This document shows positions 1-6,483 of a DNA stretch of 7,788 nt, piece after piece. The position numbers and the translations under genes are program-made. The notes beneath the pieces were generated by a model. It was not told the origin of the DNA. It worked only from the letters and a program-made list of their open reading frames with translations, and made no database searches. The DNA lies in the NCBI GenBank assembly GCA_964404395.1, contig CAYOKA010000106.1, forward strand, positions 1 through 7,788, given 5' to 3'. Position 1 is the first letter of the stretch; each line of letters starts with the position of its first letter. This DNA comes from JAAYBT01 sp964404395. GTDB taxonomy: Bacteria > Bacillota > Clostridia > Acetivibrionales > DTU013.

Positions 1-10
1 GTAATTAGCG

Positions 11-18
11 AGGGGAGG
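11..18 (+). promoter_or_regulatory. Ribosome binding site of the TadZ-like gene
   Basis: AGGGGAGG lies 7 nt before the TTG at 26. This strong Shine-Dalgarno match decides for the TTG start, because no ATG or GTG in this frame is suitably placed nearby. Stop triplets in the first 8 bases could end a preceding gene, but too little sequence is present to say so. Confidence 0.8.
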
Positions 19-25
19 AAGCGTT

Positions 26-1267
26 TTGGGAAGGTTAAGCATTATTATAGCAGATTGTGATGCAGACTATTTGAAAAGCTTAGAAAGGTTTCTGATTGCA
101 AACTATCCTCAGAGATTTGAAATATTTACTTTTTCATCGCGCAGTAAGCTTTCTGATTATTTGAACAGTGTCGGCAGTATTGACATATTGGTTTTGGGTC
201 AACAGATATATCAAAAGGATTTGAAGATAGAAAAAGCTATGCTTACATTACTTCTCTCGGAGAATTGGGCGGGAGAATGCTCAAGGCAGACTTGCTCTGA
301 TTCAGCTTTGAGTCAGATAGATGAGGCGAATTTTGTTTCAAAAAAGCCGGAGCTTATTGATAAATATCAACATATGGATAGGTTTGTTTCTGAGATATTA
401 AGGCTTTATGCGGCTAATAGCAATAATGGCTACAGGATTACTGCTACGAAGGGAAATACTCGGATTGTAAGCGTCCTTTCACCCTCGGGAGGCTTGGGGA
501 AAAGCAGCATTGCCGCAGGCTGTAGTGTTTTGTGTGCAGGTAGGGGGATCAGTTCCTTTTATTTGAATATGGAGAATATACCGTCCACGAATCTGTTTTT
601 TTATGGTGATTCCACCCAAAGCTTTTCCAATGTAGTTTTTCACCTAAAGGGGGAGCAGACCAATCTGAGCTTGAGGCTGGAGGGGGCAAAATCAATAGAT
701 ATCGGTTCACGGGTTCATTATTTCAAACCGCCTGAAAATATTCAGGAGTTAAATGAATTGACACAGCAGGATGCTGTGCGGCTGTTGGAAGAGTTCAAAA
801 ATAGCGGGGTTTATAATGTTGTTTTCGTTGACACGTCTTCCGGGTTCAGTCCTATAAACACCGCTATTATGAAGAATTCCGACATTATGCTGCTTGTTAT
901 GAGCCCTGATAGATGCTCTGAATTTAAGCTAAAGGAATTCATGGCGGGATTGGCTTTGTTGGGAGGTAAGGGCGAAGCAAAGCTTACCGGCAAAATCATA
1001 CCTGTATTTAACCGCATTGCGGAAAAAGCCGAGGAATATAAGCCTTTTTTGGAAAGAGTGGCTATGGGGAAATATCAAGGATTTTTGGATATTTGGGAGC
1101 CGCCTATGGAGATTAGCGACTACTCTTGTCCGGGATACAGCGATAGGAGCTCTGATTTAATTGAGAATGGGGGTTTTCTTTCAGAGCTGAGTAGAATAAC
1201 AGATTACATTTTGGGCCGTACAACAGATGGAGTGAATAACTGCTTCGGAGGTGAGTTTAGTGCATGA
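26..1267 (+). CDS. tadZ: TadZ/CpaE-like pilus localisation ATPase with atypical receiver domain
   Basis: A 413-residue cytoplasmic protein starting at TTG. Residues about 4-60 look like a response-regulator receiver: a beta strand and acidic cluster (IIIADCDADYL, D10, D12, D14), then IDILVLGQ at 52-59. The position where the phospho-acceptor Asp normally sits is Gly58, so the domain is probably not phosphorylatable. From about residue 146 a ParA/MinD-type ATPase follows. Its P-loop is SPSGGLGKSS at 152-161, with Walker lysine K159, but Ser154 replaces the signature lysine of the KGGxGK[ST] form. VVFVDT at 265-270 (D269) is the Walker B-like strand, and LLVMSPD (289-295) matches the following strand. 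This architecture is known for TadZ/CpaE proteins, which mark the site of Tad pilus assembly, often at a cell pole. The position directly before tadA, with an 8-nt overlap, supports the call. A role in dividing or positioning other cargo cannot be excluded from sequence. Confidence 0.88.
   Translation: MGRLSIIIADCDADYLKSLERFLIANYPQRFEIFTFSSRSKLSDYLNSVGSIDILVLGQQIYQKDLKIEKAMLTLLLSENWAGECSRQTCSDSALSQIDEANFVSKKPELIDKYQHMDRFVSEILRLYAANSNNGYRITATKGNTRIVSVLSPSGGLGKSSIAAGCSVLCAGRGISSFYLNMENIPSTNLFFYGDSTQSFSNVVFHLKGEQTNLSLRLEGAKSIDIGSRVHYFKPPENIQELNELTQQDAVRLLEEFKNSGVYNVVFVDTSSGFSPINTAIMKNSDIMLLVMSPDRCSEFKLKEFMAGLALLGGKGEAKLTGKIIPVFNRIAEKAEEYKPFLERVAMGKYQGFLDIWEPPMEISDYSCPGYSDRSSDLIENGGFLSELSRITDYILGRTTDGVNNCFGGEFSA
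1247..1254 (+). promoter_or_regulatory. Ribosome binding site of tadA, inside the end of tadZ
   Basis: GGAGGTGA sits 5 nt before the in-frame GTG at 1260. The earlier in-frame GTG at 1251 is part of this Shine-Dalgarno sequence and has no properly spaced site of its own, so 1260 is the preferred start. The site lies within the last codons of tadZ, so tadA translation is probably coupled to tadZ. Confidence 0.7.
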
Positions 1268-2621
1268 AGGTTGTCTGACATGCCTACCCGGCGGATTTCA
1301 AAATGCTGCAAATCTTGAAACAGAAGCAAAGGCCGGAGCTTTGGCTGAGGAAATAAGAGGGGAGATTGCAGCAGACCTGGACCGCACTAAGGATATCTCG
1401 GATGAACAGGTTATGGAGCTGGTTACAGATGCCGTTTTTCGCAAATCCGCCAGGGAGTATATGAATATTGCCGAAAAGCGTGAGTTGGCTGATATTGTGT
1501 TTAACTCGATGAGGCGTCTGGGCGTTCTACAGCCAATCATTGATGACAAAGGCATTACAGAGATTATGATCAATGGGCCTGACAAGCTTTTCATTGAACG
1601 GGATGGTCGAGTTTCTAGAATTGATGCCGGCTTTGAATGTATTGAGAAGCTTGAGGATGTGATTCAGGCTATCGTTTCCAGAACTAACAGGACTGTCAAT
1701 GAAGCCTCGCCTATTGTGGATATTTCGTTGCCGGACGGCTCAAGAGTGAATGTTGTCCTAAAGCCTATTGCGCTAAACGGACCTATTATGACGATTAGAA
1801 AGTTTCCGGACAAGCCGATGACGATGGAAAAGCTTGTGGAGCTGGGATCGCTGAGCAGCGAAGCGGCAAATGATTTGAGCTGCCTGGTAAGGGCTAAATA
1901 CAATATTTTTATTTGTGGAGGAACGGGTTCAGGCAAGACCACCTTTTTAAACGCGCTTTCCGGGGAAATCCCCGCAGATGAAAGGCTTATTACTATAGAG
2001 GATTCTGCTGAGCTGCAGATTGCCGGTGCACAGAACATTGTCAGGCTTGAGACTCGCAATGCAAACAGCGAAGGCAGGGGTAGAATTACTATAAGAGAGC
2101 TGATAAAAACCTCCTTGAGAATGCGGCCGGAAAGAATAATCGTCGGGGAGGTAAGAGGGGAAGAGGCGCTGGATATGCTTCAGGCAATGAACACAGGTCA
2201 TGACGGATCCCTATCCACAGGCCATGCCAACTCCCCTGCAGATATGATGAAGAGGCTTGAAACAATGGTGCTTTCGGCGGCTCCGTTGCCACTGGAGGCG
2301 ATTAGGCAGCAGATTGCCTCGGCAATAGATATTGTCATACATCTTGCCAGGCTGCGGGATAAGACAAGAAGGGTGCTCGAGATAAGTGAATTATCCGGTT
2401 ATAGTAGCGGGCAAATCCAGTTGAATCCGTTGTATCGTTTTGAGGCGGCGGCGGACAAAAGCGGAAATAGCAGTGGCGGTGCCGTCAGTCGAAGGGGTGG
2501 ACACAAGGACAGGAATCGTGTAGAAGGATGTCTTGTATGGACAGGGAACAGACTTACAAACACAGTCAAGCTAAGAATGGCGGGAATATCCTGTAGATTG
2601 TGCGGTGATAATAATGACTGA
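1260..2621 (+). CDS. tadA: TadA/CpaF-family type II/IV secretion ATPase
   Basis: A hexameric traffic ATPase expected to power Tad pilin export at the cytoplasmic face of the membrane. The preferred start is GTG 1260, giving 453 residues (numbering used here); GTG 1251 would add three. The N-terminal domain carries GITEIMINGP (98-107) and SLPDGSRVNVV (156-166), typical of CpaF. The ATPase core has Walker A GGTGSGKT at 220-227 (K226), the Asp box ITIEDSAEL at 244-252, Walker B RIIVGEVRG at 292-300 (E297), and the His box TGHDGSLSTGHANS from 312. All key residues are present, so it should be active. The C-terminal TGNRLTNTVKLRMAGI is also usual for CpaF. Odd features are a CxxC near the N-terminus (C5, C8) and another in the C-terminal tail (C445, C448). 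It overlaps tadZ by 8 nt and tadB by 8 nt. Confidence 0.96.
   Translation: MHEGCLTCLPGGFQNAANLETEAKAGALAEEIRGEIAADLDRTKDISDEQVMELVTDAVFRKSAREYMNIAEKRELADIVFNSMRRLGVLQPIIDDKGITEIMINGPDKLFIERDGRVSRIDAGFECIEKLEDVIQAIVSRTNRTVNEASPIVDISLPDGSRVNVVLKPIALNGPIMTIRKFPDKPMTMEKLVELGSLSSEAANDLSCLVRAKYNIFICGGTGSGKTTFLNALSGEIPADERLITIEDSAELQIAGAQNIVRLETRNANSEGRGRITIRELIKTSLRMRPERIIVGEVRGEEALDMLQAMNTGHDGSLSTGHANSPADMMKRLETMVLSAAPLPLEAIRQQIASAIDIVIHLARLRDKTRRVLEISELSGYSSGQIQLNPLYRFEAAADKSGNSSGGAVSRRGGHKDRNRVEGCLVWTGNRLTNTVKLRMAGISCRLCGDNND
2604..2608 (+). promoter_or_regulatory. Ribosome binding site of tadB, inside the end of tadA
   Basis: GGTGA lies 5 nt before ATG 2614 and within the last codons of tadA. 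It favours the ATG at 2614 over the in-frame GTG at 2605, which overlaps the site. The match is modest, so coupling to tadA translation probably contributes to tadB initiation. Confidence 0.5.
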
Positions 2622-3357
2622 TTTTGATTCCTATACAATGAGCCTGAAGGAGAAAATACTTTATACTACAATAGCGTCAGTTGTGATTTTCGGAATTGCT
2701 TATATTTTTTACAGAAGCGTTTTGCTTTCCTGCCTGCTTGTACCGCTGGCGCTATTTTACCCGGGAATAAAGACCAAAGATATCATTAAGAGGCGTAAGA
2801 AGGAGCTCAATATTCAATTTAAGGACATGCTCTACTCTCTTTCCTCTTCGCTGTCGGCGGGAAGGACGGTTGAATCCGGATTCAGAGAGGCTTTAAAGGA
2901 TTTATCGGTTTTGTACCCTGAGCCATCCACTTTTATCCTTATAGAGGTTCGCAGGATTCTCAGCATGCTTGAAACCAATGAAACCCTGGAGCATGCTCTG
3001 TCGGATTTTGCAAGCCGTGCAAAGCTGGAGGATGTGGATAATTTCGTAGATGTATTTAATATCAGCAAGAGATCAGGCGGTAATATATCCGAAGTTATAA
3101 AAAACACATCTGCAATCATAAGCGACAGAATCGAAGTGGGGCAGGAGGTGGATACAATGCTGGCAGAGCGCAGGTTCGAGCAAAAGGTATTAAATGTTGT
3201 TCCTATTTTTTTGATACTGGTGCTTTCGGCCAGCGCACCGGATTATTTGAGCCCGGTTTTCAATACAGCAGTCGGTAGGCTTACCATGACGGCATCCCTT
3301 GTTTTACTGGCAGCTGCCTGGTTTATTTCGGGGAAGCTAAACGATATCAGGCTGTAA
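2614..3357 (+). CDS. tadB: TadB-like inner-membrane platform protein (T2SSF domain)
   Basis: A polytopic membrane protein expected to form the pilus assembly platform together with TadC. With the ATG at 2614 it has 247 residues, rather short for TadB. Two hydrophobic segments lie near the N-terminus (about 16-33 and 35-50). A basic stretch KRRKKE (59-64) follows, then a cytoplasmic helical T2SSF domain at about 69-205 with SLSAGRTVESGF (79-90) and SKRSGGNISEVI (151-162), both typical of GspF/TadB proteins. Two more membrane segments close the protein (about 193-211 and 222-240). The start codon overlaps the end of tadA by 8 nt (ATGACTGA). The gap of 55 nt to tadC holds only the tadC ribosome binding site. 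The split into TadB and TadC follows gene order and the T2SSF motifs; the family is secure. Confidence 0.92.
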   Translation: MTDFDSYTMSLKEKILYTTIASVVIFGIAYIFYRSVLLSCLLVPLALFYPGIKTKDIIKRRKKELNIQFKDMLYSLSSSLSAGRTVESGFREALKDLSVLYPEPSTFILIEVRRILSMLETNETLEHALSDFASRAKLEDVDNFVDVFNISKRSGGNISEVIKNTSAIISDRIEVGQEVDTMLAERRFEQKVLNVVPIFLILVLSASAPDYLSPVFNTAVGRLTMTASLVLLAAAWFISGKLNDIRL

Positions 3358-3412
3358 AGGGCAAAGGCGGCTTAAAAGGATTGTGTAAATAATGATTAGG
3401 TGAGGTTTTAGG

Positions 3413-4279
3413 ATGGTTCCTGTATTTATTACATATTCAATAATTTTAGTCATACTTTATCTGCTTCCAGGCCGGAACTATGCAGATACTGTGGGACAAT
3501 TGGATAAGAAACTGTTTCCTGCCAGAGCTGCTCTGCCGACAGGTCTGTATTTAATCGACACCTTTAAATACAGCTTTAATACCGGCTATGACCGCCGTAT
3601 TTTTACTGCGTTGGTAGAACTGCATGGGAATAAGCGGGCAGGACTGATGCTAAAGGTCCATTTGGGGAATAAGATATCTCTTATGCTTTTATCTGTACTG
3701 TTTGCATTATTTGTCGGGTTGTTTTCCGCACCGGATGCAGGATATATTGTATTCGTATTAGCTTTGCCCGTTGGTATAGCTGTATTCACCGATAGAGACC
3801 TATTTGAGAGAATTAAGAAAAGGAGATTGGCAATACAGCTTGAGTTCCCTGATTTCGTCAACAAGCTGACACTTTTGATTAATGCAGGGATGACCGTCTC
3901 AAGGGCATGGGAGAAAATAGCGTGGGACAGTAACCTGCAGACCCCGCTGTATCTGGAGCTGAGATCGGCTATTCAGGATGTTAGATCCGGTATTCCCGAG
4001 CATAAGTCATATGAGGAATTTGCCAAGAGGTGTCGGGTGCCTGTTATTACTCGGTTTATTTCTGTTATTTTGCAGAATATCCGGAAGGGAAATGCAGAGC
4101 TTGTGCCTATTTTGAGGGTATACGCGAATGAATGCTGGGAGCTCAGGAAGAGTACTGCAAAAAGGCTTGGAGAGGAGGCCTCGACAAAATTGCTCTTGCC
4201 GATGATGCTCATGTTCATAGCAATTTTATTGATAGTCGGAATGCCTGCGGTTTTGTCATTGGGGCATTTTGCGATGTAG
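3413..4279 (+). CDS. tadC: TadC-like inner-membrane platform protein (T2SSF domain)
   Basis: The second platform protein of the Tad machine, 288 residues. The ATG at 3413 has AGGTGAGG 7 nt upstream (3398-3405). One hydrophobic segment lies at about 3-19, a pair at about 88-106 and 109-126, and a long one at about 260-283. The cytoplasmic T2SSF domain between the pair and the last segment (about 143-260) carries LTLLINAGMTVSRAWEKI (152-169) and QNIRKGNAELVPILR (221-235), both typical for TadC. The C-terminal LLLPMMLMFIAILLIVGMPA is the usual TadC membrane helix. It stands between tadB and the pilin gene. Its last codons and stop form the left arm of a 12-bp inverted repeat with the intergenic region, so the end of the coding sequence is also part of a possible RNA structure. 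Confidence 0.93.
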   Translation: MVPVFITYSIILVILYLLPGRNYADTVGQLDKKLFPARAALPTGLYLIDTFKYSFNTGYDRRIFTALVELHGNKRAGLMLKVHLGNKISLMLLSVLFALFVGLFSAPDAGYIVFVLALPVGIAVFTDRDLFERIKKRRLAIQLEFPDFVNKLTLLINAGMTVSRAWEKIAWDSNLQTPLYLELRSAIQDVRSGIPEHKSYEEFAKRCRVPVITRFISVILQNIRKGNAELVPILRVYANECWELRKSTAKRLGEEASTKLLLPMMLMFIAILLIVGMPAVLSLGHFAM

Positions 4280-4377
4280 CATGTTTTGAGTTCCGCGGCA
4301 CAATATATTGCGGGTATGTATAAAAGTCTGTCACTATATATTGTGCAGCTGAATTAAATTAAGGTTACATCGCAAAA
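4267..4377. repeat. Nested inverted repeats between tadC and the pilin gene
   Basis: An outer perfect 12-bp inverted repeat pairs TTTTGCGATGTA (4267-4278, covering most of the tadC stop codon) with TACATCGCAAAA (4366-4377). A one-base bulge lets GGC and GCC extend it by 3 bp. Inside it lies a perfect 11-bp pair, GCACAATATAT (4298-4308) and ATATATTGTGC (4336-4346), with a 27-nt loop. In RNA the whole gap could fold into one long interrupted hairpin ending about 37 nt before the pilin start. There is no T-tract after it, so it is not an ordinary intrinsic terminator. It could be a processing or stabilising structure that raises pilin mRNA relative to the platform genes, or a small relic element with terminal inverted repeats. 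Both are inferences. Confidence 0.7.
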
Positions 4378-4414
4378 GCCTTCACTGAGAAATATTTAGG
4401 GAAGGGGGAGTGAA

Positions 4415-4630
4415 ATGAGTGATCTGATTAAAAGGTTTATTAAAGAGGATGATGGGCTTGGCACGGTGGAAATTGTCATTATAATTGCGGTTCTTGTGGG
4501 TATCGCTTTAATTTTCAGGGATGCCATCATTACATTTGTTACGGATATTATGAAAAGCGTCTTTGATAATGACACCATTATCAGTGATGTGAACAGCGAC
4601 AATATAAGAAGCGGGAACAGAGTGAATTAG
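4415..4630 (+). CDS. flp: Flp1-like type IVb pilin (small prepilin)
   Basis: A 71-residue prepilin, the likely main subunit of the pilus. AAGGGGGAG ends 4 nt before the ATG, a strong ribosome binding site. The leader is short and charged (residues 1-14, ending EDDG), followed by LGTVEIVIIIAVLVGIALIF at 15-34. A prepilin peptidase cut after Gly14 would place Glu at +5 (E19), the hallmark of type IV pilins. Residues 18-34 form the hydrophobic helix that spans the membrane before assembly and packs in the fibre core after it. A short hydrophilic tail with Asp, Asn and Ser follows (about 45-71). This matches the clostridial Flp1-like family. It lies downstream of tadC rather than at the head of the cluster, separated by the nested inverted repeats. 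No processing peptidase is encoded in the window. Confidence 0.92.
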   Translation: MSDLIKRFIKEDDGLGTVEIVIIIAVLVGIALIFRDAIITFVTDIMKSVFDNDTIISDVNSDNIRSGNRVN

Positions 4631-4768
4631 CCGGATCCACATAGGCTAGAGAAATTTTCACATAATCCGGAGATAATCTGCAGCGTTAGGCTAAGGATGT
4701 ACCTGTCTGCATGCAGCCGTTTTTATGCGACTGCAGCGCAAATCCGGTCATAGAAGGGAAGTAAGTCT
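4631..4768 (+). other. Intergenic region before the FHA protein gene, with short repeats
   Basis: No convincing gene lies in these 138 bases. CCGGAT (4631-4636) and ATCCGG (4665-4670) form a 6-bp inverted repeat with a 28-nt loop, and ATCCGG recurs at 4742-4747. TAGGCTA occurs at 4642-4648 and 4687-4693, and CTGCAGCG at 4678-4685 and 4731-4738. The palindrome CTGCATGCAG (4707-4716) is followed by CCG and five T (4720-4724), which could be a weak terminator, but its stem is too short to call. A GAAGGGAAG-type ribosome binding site for the next gene lies at 4753-4761. Confidence 0.45.
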
Positions 4769-6433
4769 ATGGTAAATATAGAAGAACAGAATAATAAGCT
4801 CAAATTTTCCTATGAAAGCGATGCGGTTGCCAGCTTTCTTGTCATTCAGTATGATGCTGCAGTGATTGATCATCAGTTGCGGATGCTGGAAAATAATTGC
4901 GTCAAATATGTGCTTTCTCCTGAAATGGTAATGAAAGAAGGCCTAGCCTGCTTTTACTACAATATTACTTCAAAGATCTCATTATCATTTTTACTTAAGA
5001 GGCAAAAGCTCAGCAAAGAAGAATTTCTGCGGCTGCTTCTTAATATAACGTCATCTGTGAGCGATTCGACAGGATACCTCCTTAATCCTGAAAGTTTTAT
5101 ATTCAATACTGAATACATATACATTAATCCCGAGACCTTAGAGCCATCATTAGTATACCTTCCTGTGAAGAGTGGTCACATTGAGTGTGGCACGCTACAG
5201 GGCTTTATATCGGAATTGCTGATGATGCATATACAAGCTGAGGGCTTTGACAAGGGCAATTTTGTACAGCGGATATTGTCTGTGGCCAGGAGCGACGTGT
5301 TTAGCCTGAAAGCTTGTGCAGAGGTGATGAGAGAGCTTATGTACAAGTCTGAGCAAAGCAAAGGGTTAACACAGTATGAAGAGCATGTTAATAAGGGAGG
5401 CGGCTATAAAGAACCGAAAAAAGTTGAAAGCATTACAGCGAATAATTACATAAAAGTAAAAAAAGAGGAGAAAGAGAAGGAAAAGCAGAAGAGGATTGAG
5501 AAGAATGGAAGCAAAAGCATGGGTGCTAATGTTAACACATATTTAATCACGGTTTTTGTGATTGCGCTGCAATTTGCTATGGGCAGTATTATATATGTGT
5601 CCAGGGGATTTCTAGAAAAGATTGGAGAAAATCAGACTGTTACCTATGCTGCGGTTTTGATGATAGTACTTGCGGTTGATGCTCTTATATTCAAGAGGAT
5701 ATATGATGCAAAGCTGATATTCGTAAAGCAGATAAGGCCGAAGCCTGAAATTGAGGTGCAGATTCAAAAATCAAGGGCAGATGCTAACGAGGCAAGTGTG
5801 ATTGATGGCAGGGGCTATTGGAGTGTTGCCGAGAGGAGCAAGGCTCTAGGGGGCAGTGCCATAGGAGAGCATAGGGCTGGCAGGAGTGGTGGCGATACGG
5901 GCATAAGGCGTCCAGCTGTGGGTGGCGGAAGCGGGAGCTTGGCGGGGAATAGGATTGCGGCTGTGGGTGGCGGAAGCGAAAGTATAAGTATAAGGGATGA
6001 CAGGGCTGTAGCCATTGGTGGTGGAAGCGAAAGTATAAGTATAAGGGATGACAGGGCTGTAGCCATTGGTGGTGGAAGCGGGAGCAGAGAAATAGCCTGC
6101 AAGACTGTGTTGCTTGGGAAGGATGCGAAGGGTACCCGGGTGCTGAGAAGCACAGGGAAACATGGCAGCGATGAAGACATTATGCTGGATAAGGAGGACT
6201 TAGTAATAGGCAGGCTTGAAGGACACGTTGACCATGTAATAAGTAACAATGCTGTCGGAAAGCTGCATGCACAGGTTACTATAAGAAATGGAAGCTGCTT
6301 TGTGAAGGACTTGAATTCAATGAATGGGACCTTTATCAATAATACCCGGTTAGCAAGCAATAAGGAGTATGAACTAAAAGACAGTGATAGATTACGGCTC
6401 GCAAACTGTGAGTTTGTAATGGTACATGGATAG
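4769..6433 (+). CDS. DUF6382-like membrane protein with C-terminal FHA domain
   Basis: A 554-residue membrane protein. Residues about 15-195 match the pattern of the DUF6382 domain found with FHA in clostridial proteins: ASFLVIQ (21-27), YNITSKISL (64-72), LSKEEFLRLLLNI (81-93), YLLNPESFIFN (103-113). A charged Lys/Glu linker (230-245) is followed by membrane segments at about 256-277 and 291-308 with a short outside loop, so both terminal domains should be cytoplasmic. Residues about 340-440 are a low-complexity linker with GGGS repeats. The FHA domain (about 475-553) has VIGR (479-482), LHAQV (499-503) and DLNSMNGTFINN (514-525). The serine of the usual SxxH motif is Gly497, but R482, H500 and the NSxNGT loop remain. 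FHA domains bind phosphothreonine peptides, so this may sense phosphorylation and act on the neighbouring Tad machine (inference). AGGG is about 10 nt before the ATG. Confidence 0.85.
   Translation: MVNIEEQNNKLKFSYESDAVASFLVIQYDAAVIDHQLRMLENNCVKYVLSPEMVMKEGLACFYYNITSKISLSFLLKRQKLSKEEFLRLLLNITSSVSDSTGYLLNPESFIFNTEYIYINPETLEPSLVYLPVKSGHIECGTLQGFISELLMMHIQAEGFDKGNFVQRILSVARSDVFSLKACAEVMRELMYKSEQSKGLTQYEEHVNKGGGYKEPKKVESITANNYIKVKKEEKEKEKQKRIEKNGSKSMGANVNTYLITVFVIALQFAMGSIIYVSRGFLEKIGENQTVTYAAVLMIVLAVDALIFKRIYDAKLIFVKQIRPKPEIEVQIQKSRADANEASVIDGRGYWSVAERSKALGGSAIGEHRAGRSGGDTGIRRPAVGGGSGSLAGNRIAAVGGGSESISIRDDRAVAIGGGSESISIRDDRAVAIGGGSGSREIACKTVLLGKDAKGTRVLRSTGKHGSDEDIMLDKEDLVIGRLEGHVDHVISNNAVGKLHAQVTIRNGSCFVKDLNSMNGTFINNTRLASNKEYELKDSDRLRLANCEFVMVHG
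5966..6079 (+). repeat. 51-bp tandem repeat in the FHA protein linker
   Basis: Copy 1 spans 5966-6016 and copy 2 6017-6067. They differ only at C5971 versus T6022 (50 of 51 bases equal). GGTGGTGGAAGC at 6068-6079 starts a third, broken copy. Each copy encodes GGGSESISIRDDRAVAI (17 residues; protein 400-416 and 417-433). A diverged 15-residue relative, GGGSGSLAGNRIAAV, lies just before (385-399), sharing 19 bases at 5915-5933 with 5960-5978. The unit is a multiple of three, so changes in copy number keep the frame and only lengthen the linker before the FHA domain. Confidence 0.95.
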
Positions 6434-6449
6434 CCTTATTTGGTTATCC
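6428..6449 (+). other. Hairpin at the end of the FHA protein gene
   Basis: GGATAGCC (6428-6435) can pair with GGTTATCC (6442-6449) around the loop TTATTT, giving 8 bp with one G-U pair; the stem includes the stop codon. An alternative pairs TAGCC (6431-6435) with GGCTA (6450-6454), so the two folds exclude each other. No T-tract follows on the + strand, so it is not a standard terminator. It may tune read-through or mRNA stability between this gene and the SLH gene. Confidence 0.4.
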
Positions 6450-6468
6450 GGCTAAAAGAAAAGAACTT

Positions 6469-6477
6469 GGAGGGGAG
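6469..6477 (+). promoter_or_regulatory. Ribosome binding site of the SLH protein gene
   Basis: GGAGGGGAG ends 6 nt before ATG 6484. This strong match fixes the start there rather than at the in-frame ATG 6502. Confidence 0.8.
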
Positions 6478-6483
6478 TTTGAA

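Noticed and set aside
1228..1264. GGEF string near the C-terminus of the TadZ-like protein
   Set aside because: It is a chance match at the last residues, without any diguanylate cyclase domain around it.
4132..4323. 63-residue + strand frame across the end of tadC
   Set aside because: It overlaps conserved tadC sequence in another frame and shows no family features.
4308..4342. TTGCGG and TATATT as a promoter for the pilin gene
   Set aside because: The spacing of 23 nt is too long, and the AT-rich box belongs to the inverted repeat arm.
4707..4724. CTGCATGCAG followed by CCGTTTTT as an intrinsic terminator
   Set aside because: The palindrome leaves only a 3-bp stem with a 4-nt loop, too weak for a confident call.
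4697..4753. 18-codon frame beginning ATG TAC CTG upstream of the FHA gene, a possible leader peptide
   Set aside because: The ribosome binding site is weak and no regulatory codon run or attenuator structure is evident.
5815..6360. 181-residue open frame on the - strand opposite the FHA protein, rich in Pro, Leu and Ser
   Set aside because: It is the antisense shadow of the Gly/Ser linker and the 51-bp repeats, and the + strand frame has clear domains.
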